DNA of 50,076 nt from Phycisphaerales bacterium UBA1845 (GTDB lineage Bacteria > Planctomycetota > Phycisphaerae > UBA1845), in contig DDIR01000147.1 in NCBI GenBank assembly GCA_002338715.1, positions 1-50,076 on the forward strand, read 5' to 3'. Below the pieces are notes generated by a model. That model made no database searches. It was not told where the DNA came from and saw only the letters and a program-made list of their open reading frames with translations. The position numbers and the translations under genes were made by a program. How positions within the stretch are numbered: the stretch's first letter is position 1; each line of letters starts with the position of its first letter. Positions 10,787 to 18,824 of the stretch are shown here, in pieces.

Positions 10787-12724
10787 ATGGTCCATCTGAA
10801 GCCAAACTCACTCGCTGTGTGGTCAAGTTGCATTGCACTGGCAATGATGTTGATTGGATGCGACGTATTTCCATGTTCGCTCGATGACTGTGAAAATGCA
10901 TTCTGTGTCCCTGACAATGATCGAAGCCCAGGTTGCATCTATGACATTCCCAACAACCCACTTTGGCCCGTTTCCATTGGAGACGATGAACCACAGACCC
11001 ATGTGTTGATCATCCCAGGAATTATTGGCGCGCCCAAATGTGAAGATGTCCTTTTTGGCGTAGACATTGAGCTATCGCTAGAAGCAAATCTCGTGGATGA
11101 ATTGCGACAATTCTCAACCGCCAGTGTTCAGATTTGGGATTGGACGCAGGGCCTTGATGTCGATGTGTGCAACATCCTTGAGAGCATCGACGAGGATGAA
11201 CTGACCAGTCGCCTGATTGAGGACCGGCGAATTCGCCGGTTGGGGTTTGATCTGGCGTTTCAGATCGCTGCCTGGAGAGCCAAACCGTGGAATGCCAATC
11301 GACGGCTGACGATCATGTGTGGATCGGGTGGTGCGCTGGTTGCAACTGCGGCAGCCGAAGCCACGTGCGGCGGCGTACCGTTGCTCAGCGGAGATGTATT
11401 CCACCGAGTGGTATTTGTTTCGGCGGCCATAAGCACAAACCATTCACTGGAAAATCTGGCCCGCATCACGACGGACGGGATTTACAACTACTACAGTTAC
11501 GCTGACGCAACTCTGCAGGGCTATCTCTGCAAAGGAGGCGATTCCTTTGAATACGCGTGGCCGGCTGCCGGGCGATTCGGTTATCGAAGCAACAGCGAAA
11601 ACGCCTCGCTGGTCAGGGCTCAATTCGGCTGGCTTCCGAAATACGCGAGTGACAACAACAATGGCGAGCACATGAACGCATATCGGCTGGAGTTCTTCCG
11701 CCGCTACTTGCGCCCGGTTGTACTTGGTGACGCGATTCCTGGCGGCTGGATAGAAAGACCAGCGCCACCCGCCGCACCCAATACAATTGAACCCGACTAC
11801 ATTGACGCTATCGCACTTTCAGATGGACCGATTCAGCCGTTGTCCGACTTGCCATCGATAAAGGATTCGATTGACGGCGATCTTGTGCTCATCGTCCCGG
11901 GTCACGAACGGTCAAACAACGTGTCATCGTTACGGCGATCGATTGACGACATTGATGGCATGTCGGCGGTCGTTTGGGATTGGACAGAAGCTGACGCAAT
12001 CGATTCGCTTGACGAGTCAGAGCGCTTGGACGGTGAGATAGTTGGACGGGTGGCGGTTGGCCTCGCATCCGAAGTGGCCCGCTGGAAAGCGGCTCATCCA
12101 GATCGCCGCATACACTTGTTTGCCCATTCGGGCGGCGTCTTGGTCAGCGTGCTTGCTTGCGGGCTTGACGTGGGCGCCTCAGAAACGGCGCGAATCCCCG
12201 ATGGCGCGTTCGAGTCGATCATGTTCACATCCGGCGTCACATCAAGCGGGCGAAGTCTCGACGACGTTTTTCGCTGTTCAAGCGGTCGCGTATTCAATTA
12301 TTACAGCAGTGCAAATGACGTCCTCGTCGGTGACGAATATCGCTGCGACTCAGACGACGACGCGAACCTGTTCGAACGTCTAAACAACGAACTCAATGCA
12401 ACAGTCGAAAATGCTGTCCGTTGGCCAGCGATCGGACGATTCGGGAATCGCAGCCTCGACACATTTGCCAGTGACGCATCGGCCCGCCTGCTTCAACTCG
12501 GTTGGACAACTGCGTATGAGTCATATTCCAATCGCGGTGATCATGGGGATGAACTTGGCAGTCAATTCGCCGAATCATTTATCGTCCCGATCTTTACTGG
12601 AGCCGCCCCCGAATCACTCGGCTGGAGTAAGGATTTGCTCGATGAGTACGAGGATGGTGATCCGGGAGACGATCGTACCGTCATCGAAAACGTGTGCGAC
12701 GCATTTGATTCGATCAATGGATAG
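10787..12724 (+). CDS. Lipoprotein with two tandem alpha/beta-hydrolase-like domains
   Basis: About 645 aa from the ATG at 10787, which has GGAG a few bases upstream; a TTG at 10775 is the alternative. A lipobox (MLIGC) follows the signal helix. Two halves repeat the same order of motifs: a first strand (HVLIIPGI / LVLIVPGH), VQIWDWTQ / AVVWDWTE, a nucleophile-elbow position (MCGSGGALVA / FAHSGGVLVS), IYNYYSYAD / VFNYYSSAN, and AAGRFGYRS / AIGRFGNRS. The second half has a standard elbow (A-H-S-G-G); the first has C-G-S-G-G. The layout suggests internal duplication of an esterase/lipase-like fold. The substrate is unknown; the protein is probably anchored at a membrane facing the periplasm. 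It lies in the island operon. Confidence 0.78.
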   Translation: MVHLKPNSLAVWSSCIALAMMLIGCDVFPCSLDDCENAFCVPDNDRSPGCIYDIPNNPLWPVSIGDDEPQTHVLIIPGIIGAPKCEDVLFGVDIELSLEANLVDELRQFSTASVQIWDWTQGLDVDVCNILESIDEDELTSRLIEDRRIRRLGFDLAFQIAAWRAKPWNANRRLTIMCGSGGALVATAAAEATCGGVPLLSGDVFHRVVFVSAAISTNHSLENLARITTDGIYNYYSYADATLQGYLCKGGDSFEYAWPAAGRFGYRSNSENASLVRAQFGWLPKYASDNNNGEHMNAYRLEFFRRYLRPVVLGDAIPGGWIERPAPPAAPNTIEPDYIDAIALSDGPIQPLSDLPSIKDSIDGDLVLIVPGHERSNNVSSLRRSIDDIDGMSAVVWDWTEADAIDSLDESERLDGEIVGRVAVGLASEVARWKAAHPDRRIHLFAHSGGVLVSVLACGLDVGASETARIPDGAFESIMFTSGVTSSGRSLDDVFRCSSGRVFNYYSSANDVLVGDEYRCDSDDDANLFERLNNELNATVENAVRWPAIGRFGNRSLDTFASDASARLLQLGWTTAYESYSNRGDHGDELGSQFAESFIVPIFTGAAPESLGWSKDLLDEYEDGDPGDDRTVIENVCDAFDSING

Positions 12725-12814
12725 CGGTTCACAAGAACCGTGAACGGTTACTCGAGTTGACACTCGGAAGACGGCCGACGCGTCATCGACTGACACAAAG
12801 GAACAGGGCAATCC

Positions 12815-13327
12815 ATGGACCCAGAACTCTCTCTAGCTGCGACCGGATACGAGCAAGTTTCCACCGGCTACACGACAGCCGTGGAAGTAACCAAATTCAC
12901 ATGGAGTATGTTTTATGCCCGTGCAATCGCATTGCTTACTGCCGCAGGATATATCTGCGTCAACCATTCAGAATTCTGGTGGGTTGCAACCCTCCTGCTA
13001 ATGGCGAATGCTGGCATGACGTTCGTTGTGACTTCCAGGCAAATGGAAGCAAATCAAATCGTGATTCGCAAGTGCATGGCCGCGGGCATCGAATTGGAGC
13101 GCCGGCACAACGCGTTTGGCTATCGATTTCGTCTCGACGGTTTGGGTGGTCAGATAAACGAACTCAGTGAGCAAAACGCAACGGTGGCTGAGGTGTTGGC
13201 CGCAGCAGATGCCGCCACCGGTGTTCCTTTTCAAGAAGTTGGCGTAACGCCGAAGACAACGACATTGTGCCGATGTTATGCCACGGCATTTGTCCTTCTT
13301 GCCTTCATCACGATGTTCGCCCATTAG
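12815..13327 (+). CDS. Small multi-pass membrane protein
   Basis: A 170-aa protein starting at an ATG with AAGGAA a few bases upstream. Two hydrophobic helices lie at about residues 32-70, followed by a long charged helical segment (about 75-145) and a third hydrophobic helix at the C-terminus (about 150-168). A helix, a two-TM hairpin and a cytoplasmic helix is a plan shared with SLATT-type and similar two-TM effector or scaffold proteins, but no motif proves membership. It is the last gene before the tRNA fragment and lies 90 bp after the tandem-hydrolase lipoprotein, so it may be the end of the same transcription unit. Confidence 0.65.
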   Translation: MDPELSLAATGYEQVSTGYTTAVEVTKFTWSMFYARAIALLTAAGYICVNHSEFWWVATLLLMANAGMTFVVTSRQMEANQIVIRKCMAAGIELERRHNAFGYRFRLDGLGGQINELSEQNATVAEVLAAADAATGVPFQEVGVTPKTTTLCRCYATAFVLLAFITMFAH

Positions 13328-13575
13328 CTGAAACGGGTTGAATCGCTGGCCAACTAATTGAGTCACTGGACTGCCAGTATGTTCGCCTGGGTCTGCGACC
13401 AGAGGGGAAGAAAACTGGCTCCTTGCTCTCTTGCGTCGCTTCTGCGTCAGTCTCCATCGGGTTTCGACAAGGGGTTGGTTCCGAAACCAGTGTGCTCAGA
13501 GTCTGTAATGGCTTATGACGCTCGATTTCAGCCGTAAACTCAGTCTCTCCAGCCATTTAGGCAATGAGTCGCTGC

Positions 13576-13617
13576 TTCATAGCTCGCAGGTCAATGGTTC
13601 GAGTCCAATCGCCGCTA
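13576..13617 (+). pseudogene. 3' fragment of a CAT tRNA (attR-like direct repeat)
   Basis: The 42 nt match the 3' end of the tRNA at 3453-3494 with 3 mismatches (39/42), in the same orientation and ending exactly at the discriminator A. Two of the differences (C to A and G to A) hit the same T-stem pair and leave an A-A mismatch. Weaker similarity (13 of 17) extends slightly further 5', but there is no D-arm or acceptor 5' strand, so it cannot be a working tRNA. It marks the right edge of the putative island 3495-13617. Confidence 0.75.
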
Positions 13618-13711
13618 GTATAGGCCAGCGAACGCTAGTCTTATTGTTCTGCCGATTGGCGACATATTCGACACATGAGTAGGACTGTTTGACTTGGTGC
13701 ATTTAGGAAAC

Positions 13712-14503
13712 TCAAACGAGACGGGACGCTCGCACACAAGATTCTAGGGACTCCGCCAAAAGACTGATATTGGAAGTACGGTAAATTGTGGACTCACGTG
13801 CGAGAAACTTCACAAATGCCCCAGGGCTCAGAACCCAAACCTCAACTCCCTTGGGCTGTTTCTCAACCCACCACCCCGGATAAAGCACGACCGCACGCAT
13901 CTTGGGCCGACGATTCGTGATCTTGATCAGCAGATTTGCGATGTGATCTCGACAGGCCTTTGCCTGCGCGATCGGATCGCGATCCGGCTCGTGGTTTCCG
14001 AGGCGGACTTTCTCGCCGTCGTACTTGATCGTGGCGCTGCCGTTGGTTGGTTTGCTGGGCGTCTTGGTTTCAATGACGAACACGCCAGCCGGGCCGATTA
14101 GCACGTGGTCGATGTTGAAGCCATCGCATGGAATGTCGTGGTAGACGCGATAACCCTTTTCTCGGGTCTGTTCGAGAAGCTGCCCAACCGTCCGTTCGCC
14201 TTCAGCACCTTGAACGTAATTGCGAATTTCCTTGATATGCGACCGTATCTTGAACGCCCCGATGATTCCGACAACGAGCGTGACGAAGGCGAAGTAGCCT
14301 GGATGAAGCGGCCTCTTGGTGTACCAGATGACAGCCTGCACCAACGTCAAGCAGAGGAAGCCTCCCATCATCGCAAACCAGAAGGCCACATAGTCGTCAA
14401 AGATGTCGCGGGCTTTTGCGTACGCCGAATCACCGGCTTGCGGGAGCGGGTCTTGACGGAGCGGGCTGCGTGTGGGCGTTCGTTTCTTTTTCTTTACCGA
14501 CAT
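13712..14503 (-). CDS. NERD-domain membrane protein (nuclease-related)
   Basis: A 263-aa protein. A basic N-terminus is followed by two hydrophobic helices (about residues 34-58 and 68-88), then a NERD domain (about 98-215). The core motif NIDHVLIGPAGVFVIETKT contains the Asp and the Glu-x-Lys of the restriction-endonuclease-like fold. NERD proteins are believed to act on DNA or RNA, but their roles are mostly unknown. It lies just outside the tRNA fragment, reads towards it, and has no close partner. The start ATG at 14503 opens a Lys/Arg-rich, plausibly cytoplasmic end. Confidence 0.85.
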   Translation of the reverse strand: MSVKKKKRTPTRSPLRQDPLPQAGDSAYAKARDIFDDYVAFWFAMMGGFLCLTLVQAVIWYTKRPLHPGYFAFVTLVVGIIGAFKIRSHIKEIRNYVQGAEGERTVGQLLEQTREKGYRVYHDIPCDGFNIDHVLIGPAGVFVIETKTPSKPTNGSATIKYDGEKVRLGNHEPDRDPIAQAKACRDHIANLLIKITNRRPKMRAVVLYPGWWVEKQPKGVEVWVLSPGAFVKFLARESTIYRTSNISLLAESLESCVRASRLV

Positions 14504-14666
14504 TGCGTGGACCAGAGACTAACCCAAGTGACTTGCGTTGAATCTATCTGCTCCAATCTTCGCCAGTTTGGTGTTTGTATGCAACTGTTTGTACTTGGGC
14601 TGCGAATACACGAACTGTCCGGTTTGGTGATTGGCACCAACTTTATCGCGCTGCAATCTACTCAGG

Positions 14667-15047
14667 TTACTTGGATTTCTTTTCGCGAAAACTCGGTGGT
14701 TTCGCGAGTGTAAACAGCACGACCTCTTCGCCAGTCTTTGTGCTGATGTCGTGATGCAGGCTGGTGACCTTCACGTCGGTGACCTGTTGAACCATTTCTT
14801 CGAGTTTCTGTCGGGCAGTTTCGATCAGCTGCGTTCGAACCTGTTTCAGCAGTTCTCTACCTTTTGCCTCTGGTAGCGATGCAACCAGTTGCTGTTCAGC
14901 AGCCGTCAACACGCCCAGGAGACGAACGACAAGAAGGTCGCCAATCAAATGTGCACGAACGTCCGCCGGACCGCGTCCCATATAGTCCTGTTCAAATTGA
15001 CGGAGCCCTTGACAAATCTCGGCTTCGATCTCTCCCTGAGTTTTCAT
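14667..15047 (-). CDS. DUF2294 domain protein (copy 1)
   Basis: About 126 aa from the ATG at 15047 (MKTQGEIEAEI). It shows the DUF2294 pattern: an N-terminal helix, then YMGRGPADVRAHLIGDLLVV, LLGVLTAAEQQLV, and a C-terminal helix and strand pair around VTDVKVTSLHHDIS. The family is small, cytoplasmic and of unknown biochemical function. The open frame extends 24 codons upstream, but those residues do not look like the family, so 15047 is preferred. It diverges from a second DUF2294 gene at 15702, with a 654-bp region between them that holds a strong terminator. Confidence 0.82.
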   Translation of the reverse strand: MKTQGEIEAEICQGLRQFEQDYMGRGPADVRAHLIGDLLVVRLLGVLTAAEQQLVASLPEAKGRELLKQVRTQLIETARQKLEEMVQQVTDVKVTSLHHDISTKTGEEVVLFTLAKPPSFREKKSK

Positions 15048-15342
15048 AACGGTTCTCAAAAACACGCTTGGCGATGTTTGAAAGGGAATTGTCGAGCAAC
15101 AAACACGTTGCCTGCGCAAATCTGTGTCCGGTTGAAGCCATGTCAGTTAAGTGCGATCAACTTGCTATTTTCACGGATTAGCGTATACTACATTTAACGT
15201 GGTTTCGCCGCAATGTGTTCCGCAATGTGTTGTGGTCTAATCGCAACGCAGAACAGAACGCCCAACGCAGTGGCCCGCGAATAATTCGGAAGACGATTTG
15301 AAGGATTGCCCGGCCCTGTCGGGAAATCAGTTAACGAGTATG

Positions 15343-15389
15343 CCGATGTGATGGAGTGCCCTCTGGCACCTGATCACATCGGTTTTTTT
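15343..15389 (+). terminator. Intrinsic terminator (possible attenuator or sRNA end)
   Basis: A perfect 10-bp stem (CCGATGTGAT at 15343-15352 with ATCACATCGG at 15373-15382) encloses a smaller hairpin (GTGCC/GGCAC) and is followed by seven T residues. No plus-strand gene ends upstream: the nearest gene on the left reads the other way. The element therefore sits in a 5' region, 313 bp before the DUF2294 gene at 15702. A short hairpin lies just upstream around 15308-15323 (CCCGG...TCGGG). It could end a small RNA or act as a leader attenuator. Confidence 0.8.
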
Positions 15390-15455
15390 GTGTCCATGAA
15401 TATCAATGCTTGTCGATCATGCGCCGCCGACTCGGAAGCTGAAAGAAACACCATC

Positions 15456-15572
15456 ATGAATAGAAAATACGGTCTGAGATTTCAGACACTGCGCCTTGCA
15501 TCGATCACAGCGTTGATCGTGTCGATCCCGACGACGGCCGACGCGACCAATGATGCTCCTGCAAGTCCATGA
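15456..15572 (+). CDS. Possible 38-aa secreted peptide or orphan signal peptide
   Basis: From the ATG at 15456 the frame encodes a basic start, a hydrophobic core (LRLASITALIVSIP) and a plausible signal peptidase site (TTADA) followed by only 8 residues. This is either a tiny secreted peptide or the remnant of a secreted protein whose body has been lost. No strong ribosome binding site was noted. It lies between the terminator at 15343-15389 and the second DUF2294 gene. Confidence 0.35.
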   Translation: MNRKYGLRFQTLRLASITALIVSIPTTADATNDAPASP

Positions 15573-15701
15573 CAACATCCGTCGTGAAGGATTGCGTTTC
15601 ACGTTGTGCAACGGGTCTTTCAAAGTGGATCGGCATTGGGCGATCATGTCGGCACCAGTCTTCCACATCGCCAACGATTGCACCAGCCGGAGAGCATTGC
15701 T

Positions 15702-16130
15702 TTGAACAAGACTGATTCATCAGTGGCCCGTGAAATTGCGCAAGCGGCGTGTGCTTTTGAAACGCAAAGGACAGGCGTTACGCCGACGTCCGTGACGGTT
15801 GTGCTAAGCGAAACAACCTTGGTGATCACGCTTCAGGGCGCTTTGTCCAAAGCCGAACGAGCGCTGGCAATGAGCCCTGAGGGCGCCATCCAAGTGCAGG
15901 ATTTTCACCGCCAGTTGTTTGCCAACGCCTCCGCATCGCTGCGTCGGGAAATCAAGAGAATTACCGGCGTCGACGTGCGAGAAGCTGCCGCGGAAGTCGA
16001 GCCATTTTCAGGCGCTGTGATCGGCGCGTTCACAACGGGAACCTCCGTGCAGGTGTACTTGCTTGCTGACAATGTCCCGCCAGACTCGTGGAGTGGAAGT
16101 GCAACGATCGCTGGCAGGTCGGGCGAGTAA
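15702..16130 (+). CDS. DUF2294 domain protein (copy 2)
   Basis: About 142 aa from a TTG at 15702, which has GGAGAG seven bases upstream; the frame is open from 15606, but the extra residues do not look coding. Recognisable DUF2294 features are the N-terminal helix (SVAREIAQAACAFETQRTG), TSVTVVLSETTLVITLQGAL, SKAERALAMSPEG, and the helix/strand pair ITGVDVREAAAEV near the C-terminus. Sequence similarity to the copy at 14667-15047 is low but the layout is the same. It is likely cytoplasmic. A terminator-like hairpin lies 313 bp upstream and may control it. Confidence 0.75.
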   Translation: MNKTDSSVAREIAQAACAFETQRTGVTPTSVTVVLSETTLVITLQGALSKAERALAMSPEGAIQVQDFHRQLFANASASLRREIKRITGVDVREAAAEVEPFSGAVIGAFTTGTSVQVYLLADNVPPDSWSGSATIAGRSGE

Positions 16131-16401
16131 TAATCCACTTTGGACCGATGGGAAACGATGATGGACCGGAAGGATTGTTGATATTGCGGCGTTGAATTCT
16201 CGACGAAGGGATCCACCCCAATACCGACGATGCCATGTTTTCGTGAGTGAGAGGTTTTTGATTCGCCTCTGTTGATGTGCGGCGGGATGCGCCAGTTGCT
16301 TTCCGACTGCTCAAGAAGAAGCGCCATGGCCGACGGACACCGCATCTTAAGAGGCGGATCCTGTTGGGCAAAGGCGAAAGGGTTTTGACCGGATTTTGAC
16401 C

Positions 16402-16686
16402 ATGCTAAACGTAACGGAAGCCGCGCGCGAATGTTTGCGAACGCGGCTGCACAAAGCAAATGCTGAACTCACGACGGCTTTGAGATTCCAGCGCCGCAAG
16501 AACCGATGGACGTTGCAGTTGGACAGCAAGCGTCCGGATGATACATGCGTGATGCACAAAGGACGCAATGTCCTCTTGATGAGCGCAGAAGTCGCGGAAG
16601 CGATGGAATCACTAACGCTTGACGCGAAGAACATCAAGGCCGGAACAGGATTGAAGCTTCGCCGCAACAAAAGTTCATGCGGCTAA
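16402..16686 (+). CDS. Small IscA/HesB-like protein lacking the cysteine motif
   Basis: A 94-aa protein from the ATG at 16402 (MLNVTEAARECLR). The order of elements, VTEAA helix, LRFQ strand, WTLQLDSKRPDD, GRNVLLMS then a helix and TLDAK, resembles the HesB/IscA iron-sulfur scaffold fold. The CxnCGC cysteines of true IscA are missing, so it may not carry a cluster. The TTG at 16396 gives a two-residue longer form. It lies 271 bp after the DUF2294 gene and 419 bp before the desaturase. The assignment is by eye and tentative. Confidence 0.55.
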   Translation: MLNVTEAARECLRTRLHKANAELTTALRFQRRKNRWTLQLDSKRPDDTCVMHKGRNVLLMSAEVAEAMESLTLDAKNIKAGTGLKLRRNKSSCG

Positions 16687-17105
16687 TCCATGGAATTACC
16701 GCACCGCACATCGAGTGACGGACTCTTGCGTCCGGGTGAATTGCGCGGATTGCGAAACCGTGGCGGAAGCAGATCAACATCCTCACCGCTTACGCATACT
16801 TCTATCACCCGCTTCGACTGCTGTTCGCGATCGTGCGGGCGACTGGTGTGTGCGGGCTTGCCCAAACGGTGGAGAAAACATCTGGGTGGGTCTTGCGTCT
16901 TCGGTTTGGAAAGATTCGCCGAAAAAGCGCACCGCCGATGAGCGTTTTACCAATGCGGGTTGTTGATGGTGGGCGCGCAAGCCACCAACTCCCCGAGTTC
17001 AGGAATGCCGACCCGGATTCAATCGCGTCGGTCGGACAAGATCAAGTCGGTGGGTGCACCATGGCACTGCCGAATCTCAGCCTTCAATCGTCAGGAGCAC
17101 AAATC

Positions 17106-18101
17106 ATGGAAGAAAAAAGACCAATAGAAACACCGGAGAACGAATCGGTACTTGCACCGGCATCGACTGCATATCGATTGGGTTGCCTCGTTGTTGTGAT
17201 TACACCGTTTCTGGGGTTTCTCGCCGCGGGCTATGGACTTTGGGGGTGGGGATTCTACTGGACCGAGCTTGTGTTGCTGGTGGCCATGTTTATCGCCACC
17301 GGACTTGGCATCACGATCGGCTACCATCGCTTATTTACGCACTGCTCATTTGAAACGGTTCGCCCGGTCAAGATTGTCTTGGGTGTGCTTGGATCGATGG
17401 CCGTCGAAGGTCCCATCTTGCGATGGGTCGCTACCCACCGCAAGCATCACCAACACGCCGACAAGCCCGATGACCCGCATTCACCGCACAAAGTCGGCGA
17501 ACGGTCATTTGGCGTCCTCGCAGGTTTGTGGCATGCCCACATGGGCTGGCTCTTCAAGCCGAGCTCCGCAGGATTGGGACGGTACGTCAAGGACCTCACG
17601 AATGACAAGACGGTCAGCCGGCTTAGCCAATTGTTCGGCGTCTGGGTTGCGCTGGGTCTTCTCGTGCCGGCAGTGCTCGGTGGATTGATCACTGGAACCT
17701 GGCGCGGTGTGCTGCTTGGTTTCTTGTGGGGTGGATTGGCTCGGGTGTTTTTGGTGCACCACACAACTTGGAGCATCAATTCAATTTGCCACCTTTGGGG
17801 AACCCGCCCTTTCAATCGAAACGACCATAGCCGCAACAACATGATCTTCGGAATCCTTGGATTCGGCGAGGGGTGGCACAACAACCACCACGCATTTCCC
17901 GCATCCGCGAAATTCGGCCTGCGATGGTGGGAGGTTGACCCGGGTTACTATGTCATTTGTGTCATGAAATGGCTGGGACTGGCCTGGCATGTCCGCGTCC
18001 CGGCTCGCTCAAGCGTATCGGATGAAAGAGGCCAACTCAGGACCAGTTACGCTCGGTTTAAGAGAGAGAACAGCTCGACGATGCGCCAAGAATGGCAGTA
18101 A
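17106..18101 (+). CDS. Fatty acid desaturase (acyl-CoA/acyl-lipid delta-9 type)
   Basis: A 331-aa integral membrane di-iron desaturase that introduces a double bond into saturated acyl chains, adjusting membrane fluidity. All three histidine boxes are present: HRLFTH (residues 74-79), HRKHH (111-115) and HNNHH near residue 257. Hydrophobic segments lie at about 25-45 and 52-70, with more around 180-215. The ATG at 17106 has AGGAG eight bases upstream and is chosen over the 273-nt upstream extension, which is Arg-rich and featureless. The 18-bp gap to the next gene suggests co-transcription. The length and boxes are typical of the stearoyl-CoA/DesC group; positional specificity is inferred. 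Confidence 0.93.
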   Translation: MEEKRPIETPENESVLAPASTAYRLGCLVVVITPFLGFLAAGYGLWGWGFYWTELVLLVAMFIATGLGITIGYHRLFTHCSFETVRPVKIVLGVLGSMAVEGPILRWVATHRKHHQHADKPDDPHSPHKVGERSFGVLAGLWHAHMGWLFKPSSAGLGRYVKDLTNDKTVSRLSQLFGVWVALGLLVPAVLGGLITGTWRGVLLGFLWGGLARVFLVHHTTWSINSICHLWGTRPFNRNDHSRNNMIFGILGFGEGWHNNHHAFPASAKFGLRWWEVDPGYYVICVMKWLGLAWHVRVPARSSVSDERGQLRTSYARFKRENSSTMRQEWQ

Positions 18102-18118
18102 GCATGAGGAACTAAGAA

Positions 18119-18607
18119 ATGAACAACAAAGATGCATCGCATCATGACAAGATTGAGGCGGCGGCCATCGCCGAACAAGCCAAGGTGGAGCTTGATGTAT
18201 TGCTCGGTATCGAGAAAGCGCTTCGCATCGCCATTGATTGGGAGGTGAAGGAGGGTTCACCAGCGCACAAGCTGTCGACATTGCGTTTTCTCACAGATTC
18301 GTTTGAACGCCATCTGACACGCATTACCGTTCGCGCCGACCAAGGTGGCTACATGCACCGGATCACAGACGCGAAACCACACCTGACAAACGATGTTCTG
18401 GCGTTGCGGGACACGCTTCGGGGATTCCGTACTGACCTCGAAAGAATCGTCATGCGACTTGATTACATCGCACCAGGTGATGAAGGTGGAATCCGCGAAA
18501 TCTGTATGGATTTCAAATCCGTTCTAGACGGCCTGTCGTCCCACGGACAAAAAAAGAGCGACTTGGCACAACACGCATATGCACAGGAGGAGGGAGGAGA
18601 AGGATGA
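18119..18607 (+). CDS. Hemerythrin-like helical protein with degenerate metal site
   Basis: A 162-aa all-helical protein. The order LRIAIDWEV, then FLTDSFERHLTRIT, GGYMHRITDAKPHLTNDVLALR, and a last helix with LSSHGQKKSDLAQHAYAQE follows the layout of small bacterial hemerythrin-like (HHE) proteins. In those proteins, Glu and His ligands sit after FERHF, in an LRxEH helix and in an HExxE motif. Here only the FERH and LSSH histidines remain and most other ligand positions are replaced (for example DT in place of EH), so a di-iron centre looks unlikely. It begins 18 bp after the desaturase and probably shares its transcript. Confidence 0.65.
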   Translation: MNNKDASHHDKIEAAAIAEQAKVELDVLLGIEKALRIAIDWEVKEGSPAHKLSTLRFLTDSFERHLTRITVRADQGGYMHRITDAKPHLTNDVLALRDTLRGFRTDLERIVMRLDYIAPGDEGGIREICMDFKSVLDGLSSHGQKKSDLAQHAYAQEEGGEG

Positions 18608-18729
18608 TGCATTTGAGATTTTCACGTGGCGACGACGATCAACAACGTCAGATCGCAAGACGATCGTCGCAACGCATTGGGTACAATCCAATCATGCGCG
18701 CCATCGTTCCCTTCCCCGGATTCCTTTGA
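18604..18729 (+). CDS. Possible 41-aa small protein
   Basis: An ATG at 18604 overlaps the stop of the hemerythrin-like gene (ATGA arrangement) and lies right after a long purine-rich run (GGAGGAGGGAGGAGAAGG) that would serve as a strong ribosome binding site. The frame encodes a basic 41-residue peptide with no recognised motif. The position favours translational coupling; the composition does not prove coding. It could also be chance. Confidence 0.3.
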   Translation: MMHLRFSRGDDDQQRQIARRSSQRIGYNPIMRAIVPFPGFL

Positions 18730-18824
18730 ATCACCGCGGTTGCAGTTCGGAGGTGATCGGTGGGTGCGTCGTGACCGTGCGCCGCTTTGACGATTCGTGT
18801 TACAAACGGGGTTCGGATTGACTT

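Noticed and set aside
3495..13575. Integrase or recombinase expected for the tRNA-bounded island
   Set aside because: No open frame in the interval has tyrosine or serine recombinase features, so none is annotated.
14105..14713. 202-codon plus-strand frame
   Set aside because: It is antisense to the NERD-domain gene, which has clear family motifs.
15343..15389. Fluoride or another named riboswitch at the terminator
   Set aside because: The conserved nucleotides of the fluoride riboswitch and other classes I could recall are not present; only the terminator is supportable.
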